Shown piece by piece: positions 7,199-14,572 of a DNA stretch of 64,000 nucleotides. The notes beneath the pieces were generated by a model. It searched no databases and was not told the DNA's origin. It worked only from the letters and a program-made list of their open reading frames with translations. Made by a program: the position numbers and the translations under genes. Numbering within the stretch: the stretch's first letter is position 1; every line of letters starts with the position of its first letter. Origin of the DNA: Sphingomonas sp. C3-2 (lineage in GTDB: Bacteria; Pseudomonadota; Alphaproteobacteria; Sphingomonadales; Sphingomonadaceae); assembly GCF_033025475.1 (NCBI RefSeq), contig NZ_CP130322.1, positions 1,054,001 through 1,118,000 on the forward strand. Direction: 5' to 3'.

Positions 7199-9970
7199 GT
7201 GGTTTCATCACCCCAGTTGCAGCCCGGCGAACGGATTACGCATCCAGAATTTGGCCAAGGCGTCGTCCTTGACCCGGCTCGTGACGGCTACCTCCGCGCG
7301 TTCTTCAGCGTCGGCGAACGCCGCGTGCCGGTCGCTGCGGTACGGCTCGAGCTCTCCCGCACCGAGCGTATTCTTCGGTCGGTTGAAGGCACCGAGGATC
7401 GGGCGCGCAAAGCTTGGCTCTCCTACGAGGCGCACGTCCTACCGCTGATGGAAAGCGCATCGGCGCTGACGTCGGCCCGCATCGACCTTTTGCCGCACCA
7501 GGTGGTCCTTACACACCGGATTGCGACGGCTTCACCCCGCAGGTTTCTGATCGCTGACGAGGTCGGTCTGGGCAAAACGATCGAGACGGCGCTGGTCCTC
7601 AGAGAACTTGCCAGTCGGGGAGAACTCAACCGCGCGCTAATGGTGGTGCCGGCCGGATTGGTGAACAATTGGCATCGTGAGCTCAACGAGATCTTCAATC
7701 TCGACTTTGAGGTTTTCGGGTCTGAGGGCGACATCACCGACCGCAAGACCAACGCATTCGCCAAGCACGACCTGCTGATTGCCAGCATCGACACATTGAA
7801 GCGACCGAACCGAATCAAGCGCCTTCTGGAAGCCCCGCGTTGGGATCTAGTGGTCTTCGACGAAGCCCACCACCTGACGGCCTATCGAACAGGCGGCAAG
7901 GTTCGAAAGACAGAGAATTACAAACTGGCAGAGGCATTGAGGGGTCACACTCGGGACCTCCTTCTCCTGTCCGCGACGCCGCATCAGGGCAACCACTTCC
8001 AGTTCTGGATGCTCATCCAGCTGCTCAATCCGACTCTGTTTGGCGGTCCAGAGGAGATGGTCGAGCATAGGCACCGGCTGAATACAGTGATGTACCGCCG
8101 GACCAAGGCGGACGCCTGCAAGCCCGACGGTGAACCGCTGTTCGCCAGGCGCTGGGTCCACACCGAGTCTTTCCTGATGCAGGAAGAGGAGCGCCGCTTT
8201 TACGAGAAGTTGCGGGAATATCTGGAGGACGGATTCGATCTGGCCAAGCGCAAGGGAAGCCAAGGGCGAGCCCTGGGCTTCTTGATGGCGATTTTCCAGA
8301 AAATCGCTGCTTCGAGCTTCGCCGCCGTTCGTCGGACTCTGAAGCGACGTTTGCTGATGCTGACGCTCAAGGAAGCCCTTCTCCGGGACCGCGAGCTTGA
8401 TATCGAAGGTCGCGAGCGCCTTTACGATGAGGCCCGCGAACTGATCCATCTTGAGTGGAACCTCGGCCGCGACCCAATTGGGCGCAGCGAGGTCGATCGG
8501 GTGATGGCCGACCTCAAGTACCGGCTGGCAAGAAAACTCGACGACGACGCCTTAGAAATGGCTTCTGATCCTTATGGCAGCGAGTTCGCCGCGTCGCACG
8601 TCGAGGATATAGCCTCGTCCGTCGTGGATCTTCACCTGCCGGAAGAGCGGCTGCGCATCGGCGACCTCCTCGAATCGTTCCCGCAACCACGCGAGACGAA
8701 GGTCCAGAAACTGCTGGATGGATTAGGAACGTTGTGGCGCCAGAATCCTGGCGAGAAGGTCGTCATCTTTGCGACCTACCTAGGTACCGTCGACTTGATC
8801 GCCCGTGAGATCGAGCAGGCCTATCCGGGCCAAGGTGTCGTTGTGCTTCGCGGTGGCGATCACGGCGCCAAGACAGCGGCTGAGCGCCGCTTCCGTATGA
8901 AAGACGGACCGCGTGTTCTGGTCTGCACCGCCGCCGGGCGTGAAGGGATAAATCTCCAATTTGCCCGTATCCTGTTCAATTTCGATCTGCCCTGGAACCC
9001 GATGGATATGGAGCAGCGGATCGGGCGCATCCATCGCTACGGCCAAGCACATACTGCGCAGGTCTATAATCTGGTTCTTTCTGACACGATCGAGGGGCGG
9101 ATATTCCTGCTCCTGGACGACAAGCTCACCGAGATCGCCAGAACATTGGGCAAGGTCGATGATCAGGGCAATGTCGCCGAGGATCTAAGAGCTCAGATTT
9201 TGGGGCAGCTGTCCGAACGATTGAACTACGACCGTGTCTATCAGGAGGCCCTGTCCGACCCTAGCTTGCAGCGAACAACCGTCGAGCTCGAGGCAGCACT
9301 ATCAAATGCCCGAGAGGCTCGGGAGGTAGTATTTGATCTGTTCCAGGACCTCGATGGATTCAGCCTCGACGAATATCAGCCATTTTCCGACGTATCGTCC
9401 GGCATGGGGCGGATCGTGCAGTTCATGTCGTCCTCCCTTCCAGACAAACACCAGCGGCTCACGAAGGTGGATGAACAGACATACGATCTCACGGCCGCTG
9501 ATGGGTTACGCAAGGCGCGTTTCACACTCGATCGTGATGTCGCCACGAGCCAGGAAGGCATCGAATTGCTCGGTTTGGACCACCCGTTGGTTCAGGAAGA
9601 GCTGGGCCGCTGGAGGGGTCTGGCGCCAGAGCAACTGGGCCTTTCCGTATCCAGCAACGACATCGGCCCGACACTCTTATCGTTCTGGATTGTAGATTCG
9701 GCTGTCGCGAATGGGGAGAGGCGGACCACGATCCAGACCATTGCAGTGCAACCAGACGGCACACGGATGCCCGCTGTCGAAAGGCAGTCGGGCCAGTATT
9801 TAAACGCACCGGTCGCTAACCCCTTCCTGACGGCCGAGGAAAGGCTGGAGCTCTTCGGGAATGTGGTCGAGCCGACCCTCCAGCGCGAGCTCAAGCACAA
9901 GGGATTGGCCACAGGCGATGGCAGCTATTCGGCAGAGCTGATCGGCTATGTGGAAATTTTCGGCGGGTAG
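7199..9970 (+). CDS. SNF2/RapA-type superfamily 2 helicase of the defence operon
   Basis: 923 residues from a GTG start with GAGG seven bases upstream. An N-terminal small beta domain (about residues 10-60) precedes the helicase core. Walker A DEVGLGKT has its Lys at residue 126, the DEAH box starts at Asp 221, and the arginine-finger motif QRIGRIHRYGQ is near residue 606. The order and spacing fit SNF2-type ATPases such as HepA/RapA and the helicases of BREX type 3-like, Hma-like and DISARM-like systems. It likely translocates on DNA to sense or block incoming phage DNA. The TAG stop lies 33 bases from the first prophage gene, which is convergent. Confidence 0.85.
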   Translation: MVSSPQLQPGERITHPEFGQGVVLDPARDGYLRAFFSVGERRVPVAAVRLELSRTERILRSVEGTEDRARKAWLSYEAHVLPLMESASALTSARIDLLPHQVVLTHRIATASPRRFLIADEVGLGKTIETALVLRELASRGELNRALMVVPAGLVNNWHRELNEIFNLDFEVFGSEGDITDRKTNAFAKHDLLIASIDTLKRPNRIKRLLEAPRWDLVVFDEAHHLTAYRTGGKVRKTENYKLAEALRGHTRDLLLLSATPHQGNHFQFWMLIQLLNPTLFGGPEEMVEHRHRLNTVMYRRTKADACKPDGEPLFARRWVHTESFLMQEEERRFYEKLREYLEDGFDLAKRKGSQGRALGFLMAIFQKIAASSFAAVRRTLKRRLLMLTLKEALLRDRELDIEGRERLYDEARELIHLEWNLGRDPIGRSEVDRVMADLKYRLARKLDDDALEMASDPYGSEFAASHVEDIASSVVDLHLPEERLRIGDLLESFPQPRETKVQKLLDGLGTLWRQNPGEKVVIFATYLGTVDLIAREIEQAYPGQGVVVLRGGDHGAKTAAERRFRMKDGPRVLVCTAAGREGINLQFARILFNFDLPWNPMDMEQRIGRIHRYGQAHTAQVYNLVLSDTIEGRIFLLLDDKLTEIARTLGKVDDQGNVAEDLRAQILGQLSERLNYDRVYQEALSDPSLQRTTVELEAALSNAREAREVVFDLFQDLDGFSLDEYQPFSDVSSGMGRIVQFMSSSLPDKHQRLTKVDEQTYDLTAADGLRKARFTLDRDVATSQEGIELLGLDHPLVQEELGRWRGLAPEQLGLSVSSNDIGPTLLSFWIVDSAVANGERRTTIQTIAVQPDGTRMPAVERQSGQYLNAPVANPFLTAEERLELFGNVVEPTLQRELKHKGLATGDGSYSAELIGYVEIFGG

Positions 9971-10003
9971 TTCCGGCGCAGCTGAATACCGACTTTGGCC
10001 ACT

Positions 10004-10198
10004 TTACTTAATCCGCGCCTTGGCCGTCTTCCTGAACACCACGCTGCCGATACCGGTCAGCGCGAGTACGACGGTCAGGACGTCGGCCTGGGTCAGCCCT
10101 TCGGGCAGGATACCAAGCGCCGCAGCTACGCCCCAAAGGCTGCCGATGACACCGGTCCAGATGGCCTTGGATGCCCACCAGGGTTTCAGTTCTTCCAT
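10004..10198 (-). CDS. small phage membrane protein, holin-like
   Basis: 64 residues with two hydrophobic stretches (about residues 12-30 and 38-54) and a basic C-terminus ending KARIK. Size, topology and position next to the endolysin suggest a holin or holin partner, but no family is certain. ATG is preceded by GGAG at a good distance. It lies beyond a strong terminator that follows the endolysin gene, so its expression may depend on read-through. It is the leftmost prophage gene and converges on the defence helicase. Confidence 0.6.
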   Translation of the reverse strand: MEELKPWWASKAIWTGVIGSLWGVAAALGILPEGLTQADVLTVVLALTGIGSVVFRKTAKARIK

Positions 10199-10211
10199 GT
10201 CGTTTCTCCAT

Positions 10212-10236
10212 AAAAAAGCCCGCTGGCATAGCGGGC
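10212..10236 (-). terminator. Rho-independent terminator of the late operon
   Basis: On the minus strand GCCCGC pairs with GCGGGC around a seven-base loop and is followed by six T. It ends the endolysin and upstream late transcript just before the ribosome site of the 64-residue membrane protein. Confidence 0.8.
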
Positions 10237-10264
10237 GGCCGGGTTGATGATTGGGGGTGGCGAT

Positions 10265-10801
10265 TCAAGCCTCGTTAGTGGACAGCACGCCGTTGGCCGC
10301 GAGCTGGACCGGCTTCGCGCTTGCAGGCGCCTTGCGGTAGGTAGGCCGGCGAATGGCGATGCAGCGGTCCCGGGCGATCCGGGTAATGGTTACGCCGTCA
10401 GACTGGTTGCCGCCCATCACGTGGAAGGCGCCGTAGTCTTCGCCGACGTAGAGCCCGACGTGGCCGGATCCCTGCGCACGGCGGAACACGAGGATGTCAC
10501 CCAATTGAGCCCGGTCGGCTGGTATCCCGAACTTCGCCCAGTTGCGCGCCCAGAGCGGGCCTTCCACCACTGGCCTGCCCGCACGTTTGGCAACTACAGC
10601 CATGAACAACCCGCACCACGGGATGGCATCGTCGTTGTAGACTTTGGCGAGGCCCGTTTCCTTTGCCCAGCCGAGGATTGCGGGATTGTCAGCGGGTCCG
10701 GGCGCCTCGAAGGTGCCGTAGAGCTTGCGGGCCTCCTCCAGCATCCTGGGCAGCGGACGCAGGTCATCAATCCAGCTATAGGCCGGTGGCAGCGGTTTCA
10801 T
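10265..10801 (-). CDS. phage endolysin, NlpC/P60-CHAP-like amidase/peptidase
   Basis: 178 residues, resembling the TIGR02594-type cell-wall hydrolases of phages. The catalytic Cys sits in PWCGLFMAV and the His in GSGHVGLYVG, in the expected order. The start ATG at 10801 is preceded by GGGAGA on the minus strand; longer in-frame extensions have no ribosome site. It is placed between a coiled-coil membrane protein and a holin-like protein, so the three form the lysis module. A terminator follows directly. Confidence 0.8.
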   Translation of the reverse strand: MKPLPPAYSWIDDLRPLPRMLEEARKLYGTFEAPGPADNPAILGWAKETGLAKVYNDDAIPWCGLFMAVVAKRAGRPVVEGPLWARNWAKFGIPADRAQLGDILVFRRAQGSGHVGLYVGEDYGAFHVMGGNQSDGVTITRIARDRCIAIRRPTYRKAPASAKPVQLAANGVLSTNEA

Positions 10802-10818
10802 GGATGTCTCCCGGGAAG

Positions 10819-11043
10819 TTAGCGGCCGGACAGGCCTTGGATGGTGGCGTAGAGGACGGCGAGCGCGGTCGCGAAGGTCGACAGCCACTTCACGAACCGG
10901 ACCATGCCGGTCGCCGTGTTCCAGGCCTCGAGCAGGTCCTTCAGCTCCTTGCGGACGGCTTTGAGGTCCTCCTGCATGGCCTCGAGATCAGCGCGGATCA
11001 GGGCAATCTCCACGGCGGAATCGCGATCAGGATTGTCCACCAT
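10819..11043 (-). CDS. small coiled-coil protein with C-terminal membrane anchor, lysis-associated
   Basis: 74 residues. A charged helical segment (about residues 10-45, rich in Leu, Glu and Lys heptads) is followed by one hydrophobic segment (about 50-70). Such proteins often lie beside phage endolysins as holins or spanin-like partners; which it is cannot be told from sequence. The ATG overlaps the TGA of the upstream 193-residue gene, showing tight coupling. Confidence 0.6.
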   Translation of the reverse strand: MVDNPDRDSAVEIALIRADLEAMQEDLKAVRKELKDLLEAWNTATGMVRFVKWLSTFATALAVLYATIQGLSGR

Positions 11044-11624
11044 CAGCGCGGCCTCCCGATGATGGTGATGTCGCCCGAGGTGGCATCGAGGGTATGTCCG
11101 GCCGGCAGATCGAAGTCTGTCTGCCGTTGGCGGGTGCCAGTCGCATAATGGGCAAACAGTGCCTCGCGATCGAGCACGGCTGGCCCGGTCAACACCTCGA
11201 AGTGGTACTGCACGCCCGGCGTCCGCTGGAACTTCTGAACCACGCAGCACAGCGTGAAATCGTCGTGGAAGCGCCGGGTGAACTCACCCGCCGGAAGGTA
11301 GCCGCCACCGTTCTCGACATTGTGGAATCCGGGCGTCCAACGCTGGGTTATGGGCCCCTTGGGCCCTTCGAACACGTAATCGGCCCACCCATTTATGCAG
11401 ACAGATACATGCTCGCACAGGGTCCATTCGACACCGGCATCGTACATCTCGGCGATGGTGGGGTTCAGCTTCGGGGCCACGAACTCCAGCATCGGCCAGA
11501 GCCGCCAGGAGTTGGCAGCCCGGCGGAAGGTGAACCCGTTCTTGAATACCCCGTAGTTGATGTCGAGGTCGTCGTTGATCGGGATCACCTCGTCGGTGAC
11601 CGTGGGCCGGCGATCTGCCTGCAT
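11043..11624 (-). CDS. phage structural protein of unknown function
   Basis: 193 residues, not recognised. It is soluble, rich in aromatic residues, and has no signal peptide or repeats. It lies between the fibre-like proteins and the lysis genes, a usual place for minor tail or assembly proteins. Its TGA overlaps the ATG of the downstream 74-residue gene. Confidence 0.6.
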   Translation of the reverse strand: MQADRRPTVTDEVIPINDDLDINYGVFKNGFTFRRAANSWRLWPMLEFVAPKLNPTIAEMYDAGVEWTLCEHVSVCINGWADYVFEGPKGPITQRWTPGFHNVENGGGYLPAGEFTRRFHDDFTLCCVVQKFQRTPGVQYHFEVLTGPAVLDREALFAHYATGTRQRQTDFDLPAGHTLDATSGDITIIGRPR

Positions 11625-11635
11625 CTCTTTTCCCC

Positions 11636-12544
11636 TTAGCTGACCGTCACAGAGACGACTTCGCGCACGACGTGGGTGCCCGACTGGCCGCCCGAGGTGC
11701 CGATCGCGGCGCCACCCTGCGTGGCGGAAATGTTGAACGTGTCGGTCGCGGCGTTGATGACGAAGTAGGTGGTGTTGGCGAGGATCCCGGTCGGCAGCGC
11801 GCCGCTAGTCGTGAACTGGACCCGTTTGCCGTTGGCGAGCCCGTGCCCTGTCGCGGTCACCGTCGCCGGGCTGGCGATGGTGATTGTCGCGGCGCGTGGC
11901 AGCATGCTGGCAAATAGGTTGCCGCTCAGCGCGCCGAACGCCTGGTAGGACGTGATCGGGTTCTTGTAGCCGTAGCGGGTGCCGGAACCGGAACCGGTAA
12001 AGCTGATCGCCGCGCCGCCCGGGGTGGCTGCGATCTTGAATGCGCTGGAGCTCACCACCGACTGCACGAAGTAGATGGTGAATGCCGTGATCCCGGTGGG
12101 CATGCCGCCGGTGCAATAGAACTGGACCGGATCGCCAACGGCCAGACCGTGCGAAGTCCAGTTGATGTTGTTGGTCGGCGAAGGGCTGAAGGTGATCCCG
12201 GTGACGTTGGTGAGCCAGGAGACCGAGCCCGTGCCCAGCGTGAACTGAGTCCCGTTGATCCGCAGGCGCTGCGGGGCCGGCGTCGCATTGTAGCCGTCGA
12301 TGCCGATGAGCGTGGTCGAGGTGCCGGCGTAGAAGTCGTAGCTGTGAACCAGCGCGCGGATGGCGCGGCCCTGCCAGGTGGTGGGCGCGAAGTTCCCACC
12401 GGACAGGTTGGAGAAGTAGCCACCATCGGCGCCGTACTGCTCGACCGCGCTGTATTTGTCGGCCCACTGGTAATAGTTGACCGGCAGCGCGACCTGCTGC
12501 CCGCCGCTGCCAGCGCCCAGCAGGGTCATGAGCACGCCGGCCAT
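11636..12544 (-). CDS. tail-associated protein with two FCCH-like repeats, possible receptor-binding protein
   Basis: 302 residues, rich in Ser, Thr, Gly and Ala. The second half contains two copies of a beta-rich unit. Each has HGLA near its start, then PTGI, then YFV, and ends in GGAAI (about residues 130-195 and 230-290). This pattern resembles the FCCH-like repeats seen in phage tail proteins. The N-terminus (MAGVLMTLLG) looks like an attachment segment. The ATG overlaps the stop of the 366-residue fibre gene, so the two are co-translated. A host-contact role is inference. Confidence 0.65.
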   Translation of the reverse strand: MAGVLMTLLGAGSGGQQVALPVNYYQWADKYSAVEQYGADGGYFSNLSGGNFAPTTWQGRAIRALVHSYDFYAGTSTTLIGIDGYNATPAPQRLRINGTQFTLGTGSVSWLTNVTGITFSPSPTNNINWTSHGLAVGDPVQFYCTGGMPTGITAFTIYFVQSVVSSSAFKIAATPGGAAISFTGSGSGTRYGYKNPITSYQAFGALSGNLFASMLPRAATITIASPATVTATGHGLANGKRVQFTTSGALPTGILANTTYFVINAATDTFNISATQGGAAIGTSGGQSGTHVVREVVSVTVS

Positions 12545-13644
12545 CAGTTGAGACCCGCCCCAGTGATGACCCAGGTCGTCGCCGCGACCTTGACCAGGGT
12601 CGCCAGACCGTAGCCATCGAGCGTGCGGCTGCCGGTATTAGCCGTGCCGGCCTGGCGCAGCGTGTCGGTGGTGATCGAGATCGTCTGGGCCGCGGCGCTG
12701 TCATTGTAGATGACGATGGTCGCTCCGATCGGAAACGCGACCGAGGCATTGGCCGGGATGACGATCCCGCCGGTGGTGATGCTGATGTGCTTGCCATTGT
12801 CGGTCAGCGCCAGGGTGTAGGCAGCGGTCCTGCTGTTCTGGGGCACGCCCCGGAAGCCGACGCTGCCGGTCGCAATCGCGCCGCTATCGCTGACGGTCGA
12901 GGCCGCATTGAAGGTGCCGCCATTGATTGCCGGGCTGGTCAGCGTCTTGTTGGTGAGGGTCTGCGTATCGGTCGTACCGACCACTACGCCAGAAGGCACG
13001 GCTTTGCCGGCCCAGGAGGTCAGCGTCACATTATACGCCTGGACGTCGGCACCGATGGCAAGGCCAAGGTTGGTGCGCGCCGTCGCCGCATCCGGGGCGC
13101 CGGTACCGCCATTAGCGATGCCGATGGAGCCGGTAAGCTTGGCGGCAGAGAGCGAGGTGATCCACGCAGGATCGGCATAGCTGCCGGTGGCCAGCAGTGC
13201 ATTCGACCCTTGCGAAGGCGCGGCCAGCGCCACCGTCCAGGCTGCGATCGTGCCGCTGCCGCCCGTCATGCCGACATTGACTACCAGCGCACCAGTGCCG
13301 CTGGTGTACGCCGTGATCTGGCCGTGCATCCAGTTGGCTGGCGATGCCGTGCTGGTGATGGTCACCCACTGGCCGACGACAAAGGCCTTGCCGGTCTGGA
13401 CCGTCAGCGACTTCGAGCCGGTACCGATGGCAAGGCTGGTCGTGCTGGTGGCATTGGTGCCGGGCGCGTTGATAGCGGTGGCAGCACTGGCAGCGGCGCT
13501 CGCGGCATAGCCATTGGTCTCGGTGGCCAGCGCATTGGCCTGGGTGACGAACGTCGGCAGCGCCCCCAGAAAGGCTTCGGCGCGCACGTTGAAGTTCGCC
13601 GCATCCGTCCGGGACGGCGGCGTCGGCAGATCTGTGATGGGCAT
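12544..13644 (-). CDS. tail fibre-like protein
   Basis: 366 residues of low-complexity, Ala/Thr/Ser/Gly-rich sequence typical of fibres. It includes the TLTNKTLTSPAINGGTF type segment common in phage tail fibres (about residues 230-247). The N-terminal 60 residues are Ala-rich and probably helical. There is no enzymatic motif. It probably forms trimeric fibres at the tail tip together with the FCCH-repeat protein immediately downstream, with which it overlaps by one base. Confidence 0.65.
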   Translation of the reverse strand: MPITDLPTPPSRTDAANFNVRAEAFLGALPTFVTQANALATETNGYAASAAASAATAINAPGTNATSTTSLAIGTGSKSLTVQTGKAFVVGQWVTITSTASPANWMHGQITAYTSGTGALVVNVGMTGGSGTIAAWTVALAAPSQGSNALLATGSYADPAWITSLSAAKLTGSIGIANGGTGAPDAATARTNLGLAIGADVQAYNVTLTSWAGKAVPSGVVVGTTDTQTLTNKTLTSPAINGGTFNAASTVSDSGAIATGSVGFRGVPQNSRTAAYTLALTDNGKHISITTGGIVIPANASVAFPIGATIVIYNDSAAAQTISITTDTLRQAGTANTGSRTLDGYGLATLVKVAATTWVITGAGLN

Positions 13645-13678
13645 GGGAGCTCCCTCGGGAGGGTTTAGGCCAGAAAAA

Positions 13679-14572
13679 TCAGGTGAGCCCCTCGATGGTC
13701 AGGCTGCAGTAGCTGACCGTCGGGTAGGCAAGGTCGATCGAGAACTCCTTGTAGAAGCCGTAGACAGTCAGGCTTTCGAAGGTCTCGGAGCCGATCCACA
13801 GGACCGGCGTTGCGCGCAGAGCCGCAAGGTTGCGATGAATGTCGTCGACCGCATCGGTCGGCATGATGACCCGGGCGGTCATGCGCTTGGCAAAGGCGCG
13901 CTCGACCACTGAGATCACGCCGAACTGGTCGGCCTCCTTCCGGCTGTAATCGATGATGCCGATGTCGGCGCCGTGCTCGGTCTCGCCGATCGAGAACTGG
14001 CGGCCGACCAGCAGCGTGCCGCAGGAGACGGTGTCGGCGGGATTGTCCCGAGTGATGGTCACCGACACCACGCCATTGGCGTAGACCGGCACATCGAGGA
14101 ACAGCAGGCTCGACTTGCGACCAATCGGCTCGAAGAACCAGGAGAACCAGTTGTCGATGGCATTGCCGCCGAGGTTGAAACTCTGGGTGCTGGTGTAATT
14201 GGTCACCCCATCCACTGTCAGCGTGACGGTGGCACTTTCCGCATCGGTGTCGATCAGCGCCACGGCATCAATGGCACCCGGCGCCAGCACGGCCTGGAGC
14301 GACGCGGTTCGGGTGGTTGCCGTGCCGACCCGCGCATCGAACATGGCCCAGCGGTTGGTCGGGCCGAGGTCGAGCCACTTGGTCGGGTCGCTCGCCGGGT
14401 TGACCCCGGTGGACGCAGCCAAGGCCTCGTAGCGCCTATGGGTAGAGGCGAGGATCACCCGGTTGCCGGTCACATAGGCCGTGCCGGCATTCCAGGCGGG
14501 ATGATCGTTCTCGGCAACCGTGCTGCTCGACAGCATGGCGTCGCTGATCTCGATCGGGCGGATCAGCTTCAT
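13679..14572 (-). CDS. tail tip/baseplate protein with carbohydrate-binding-like segment
   Basis: 297 residues. Near residues 27-52 is WNAGTAYVTGNRV, resembling the short chitin/carbohydrate-binding modules (CBM5/12 type) often found in tail proteins. The rest is beta-rich and not recognised. Start ATG at 14572 overlaps the tape-measure stop (14569) in an ATGA arrangement. Being the first gene after the tape measure, it is the best candidate for the distal tail or tip protein. No lambda-J-like or NlpC tail peptidase gene is present. Confidence 0.6.
   Translation of the reverse strand: MKLIRPIEISDAMLSSSTVAENDHPAWNAGTAYVTGNRVILASTHRRYEALAASTGVNPASDPTKWLDLGPTNRWAMFDARVGTATTRTASLQAVLAPGAIDAVALIDTDAESATVTLTVDGVTNYTSTQSFNLGGNAIDNWFSWFFEPIGRKSSLLFLDVPVYANGVVSVTITRDNPADTVSCGTLLVGRQFSIGETEHGADIGIIDYSRKEADQFGVISVVERAFAKRMTARVIMPTDAVDDIHRNLAALRATPVLWIGSETFESLTVYGFYKEFSIDLAYPTVSYCSLTIEGLT

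Noticed and set aside
1-9970. DISARM system
   Set aside because: A helicase and a methylase are present, but there is no DUF1998 (DrmB) protein, phospholipase-D-like protein or DrmA, while DUF499 and PglZ point to BREX/Hma-like systems.
11636-13644. Diversity-generating retroelement acting on the fibre genes
   Set aside because: No reverse transcriptase frame and no template/variable repeat pair was seen in the window.
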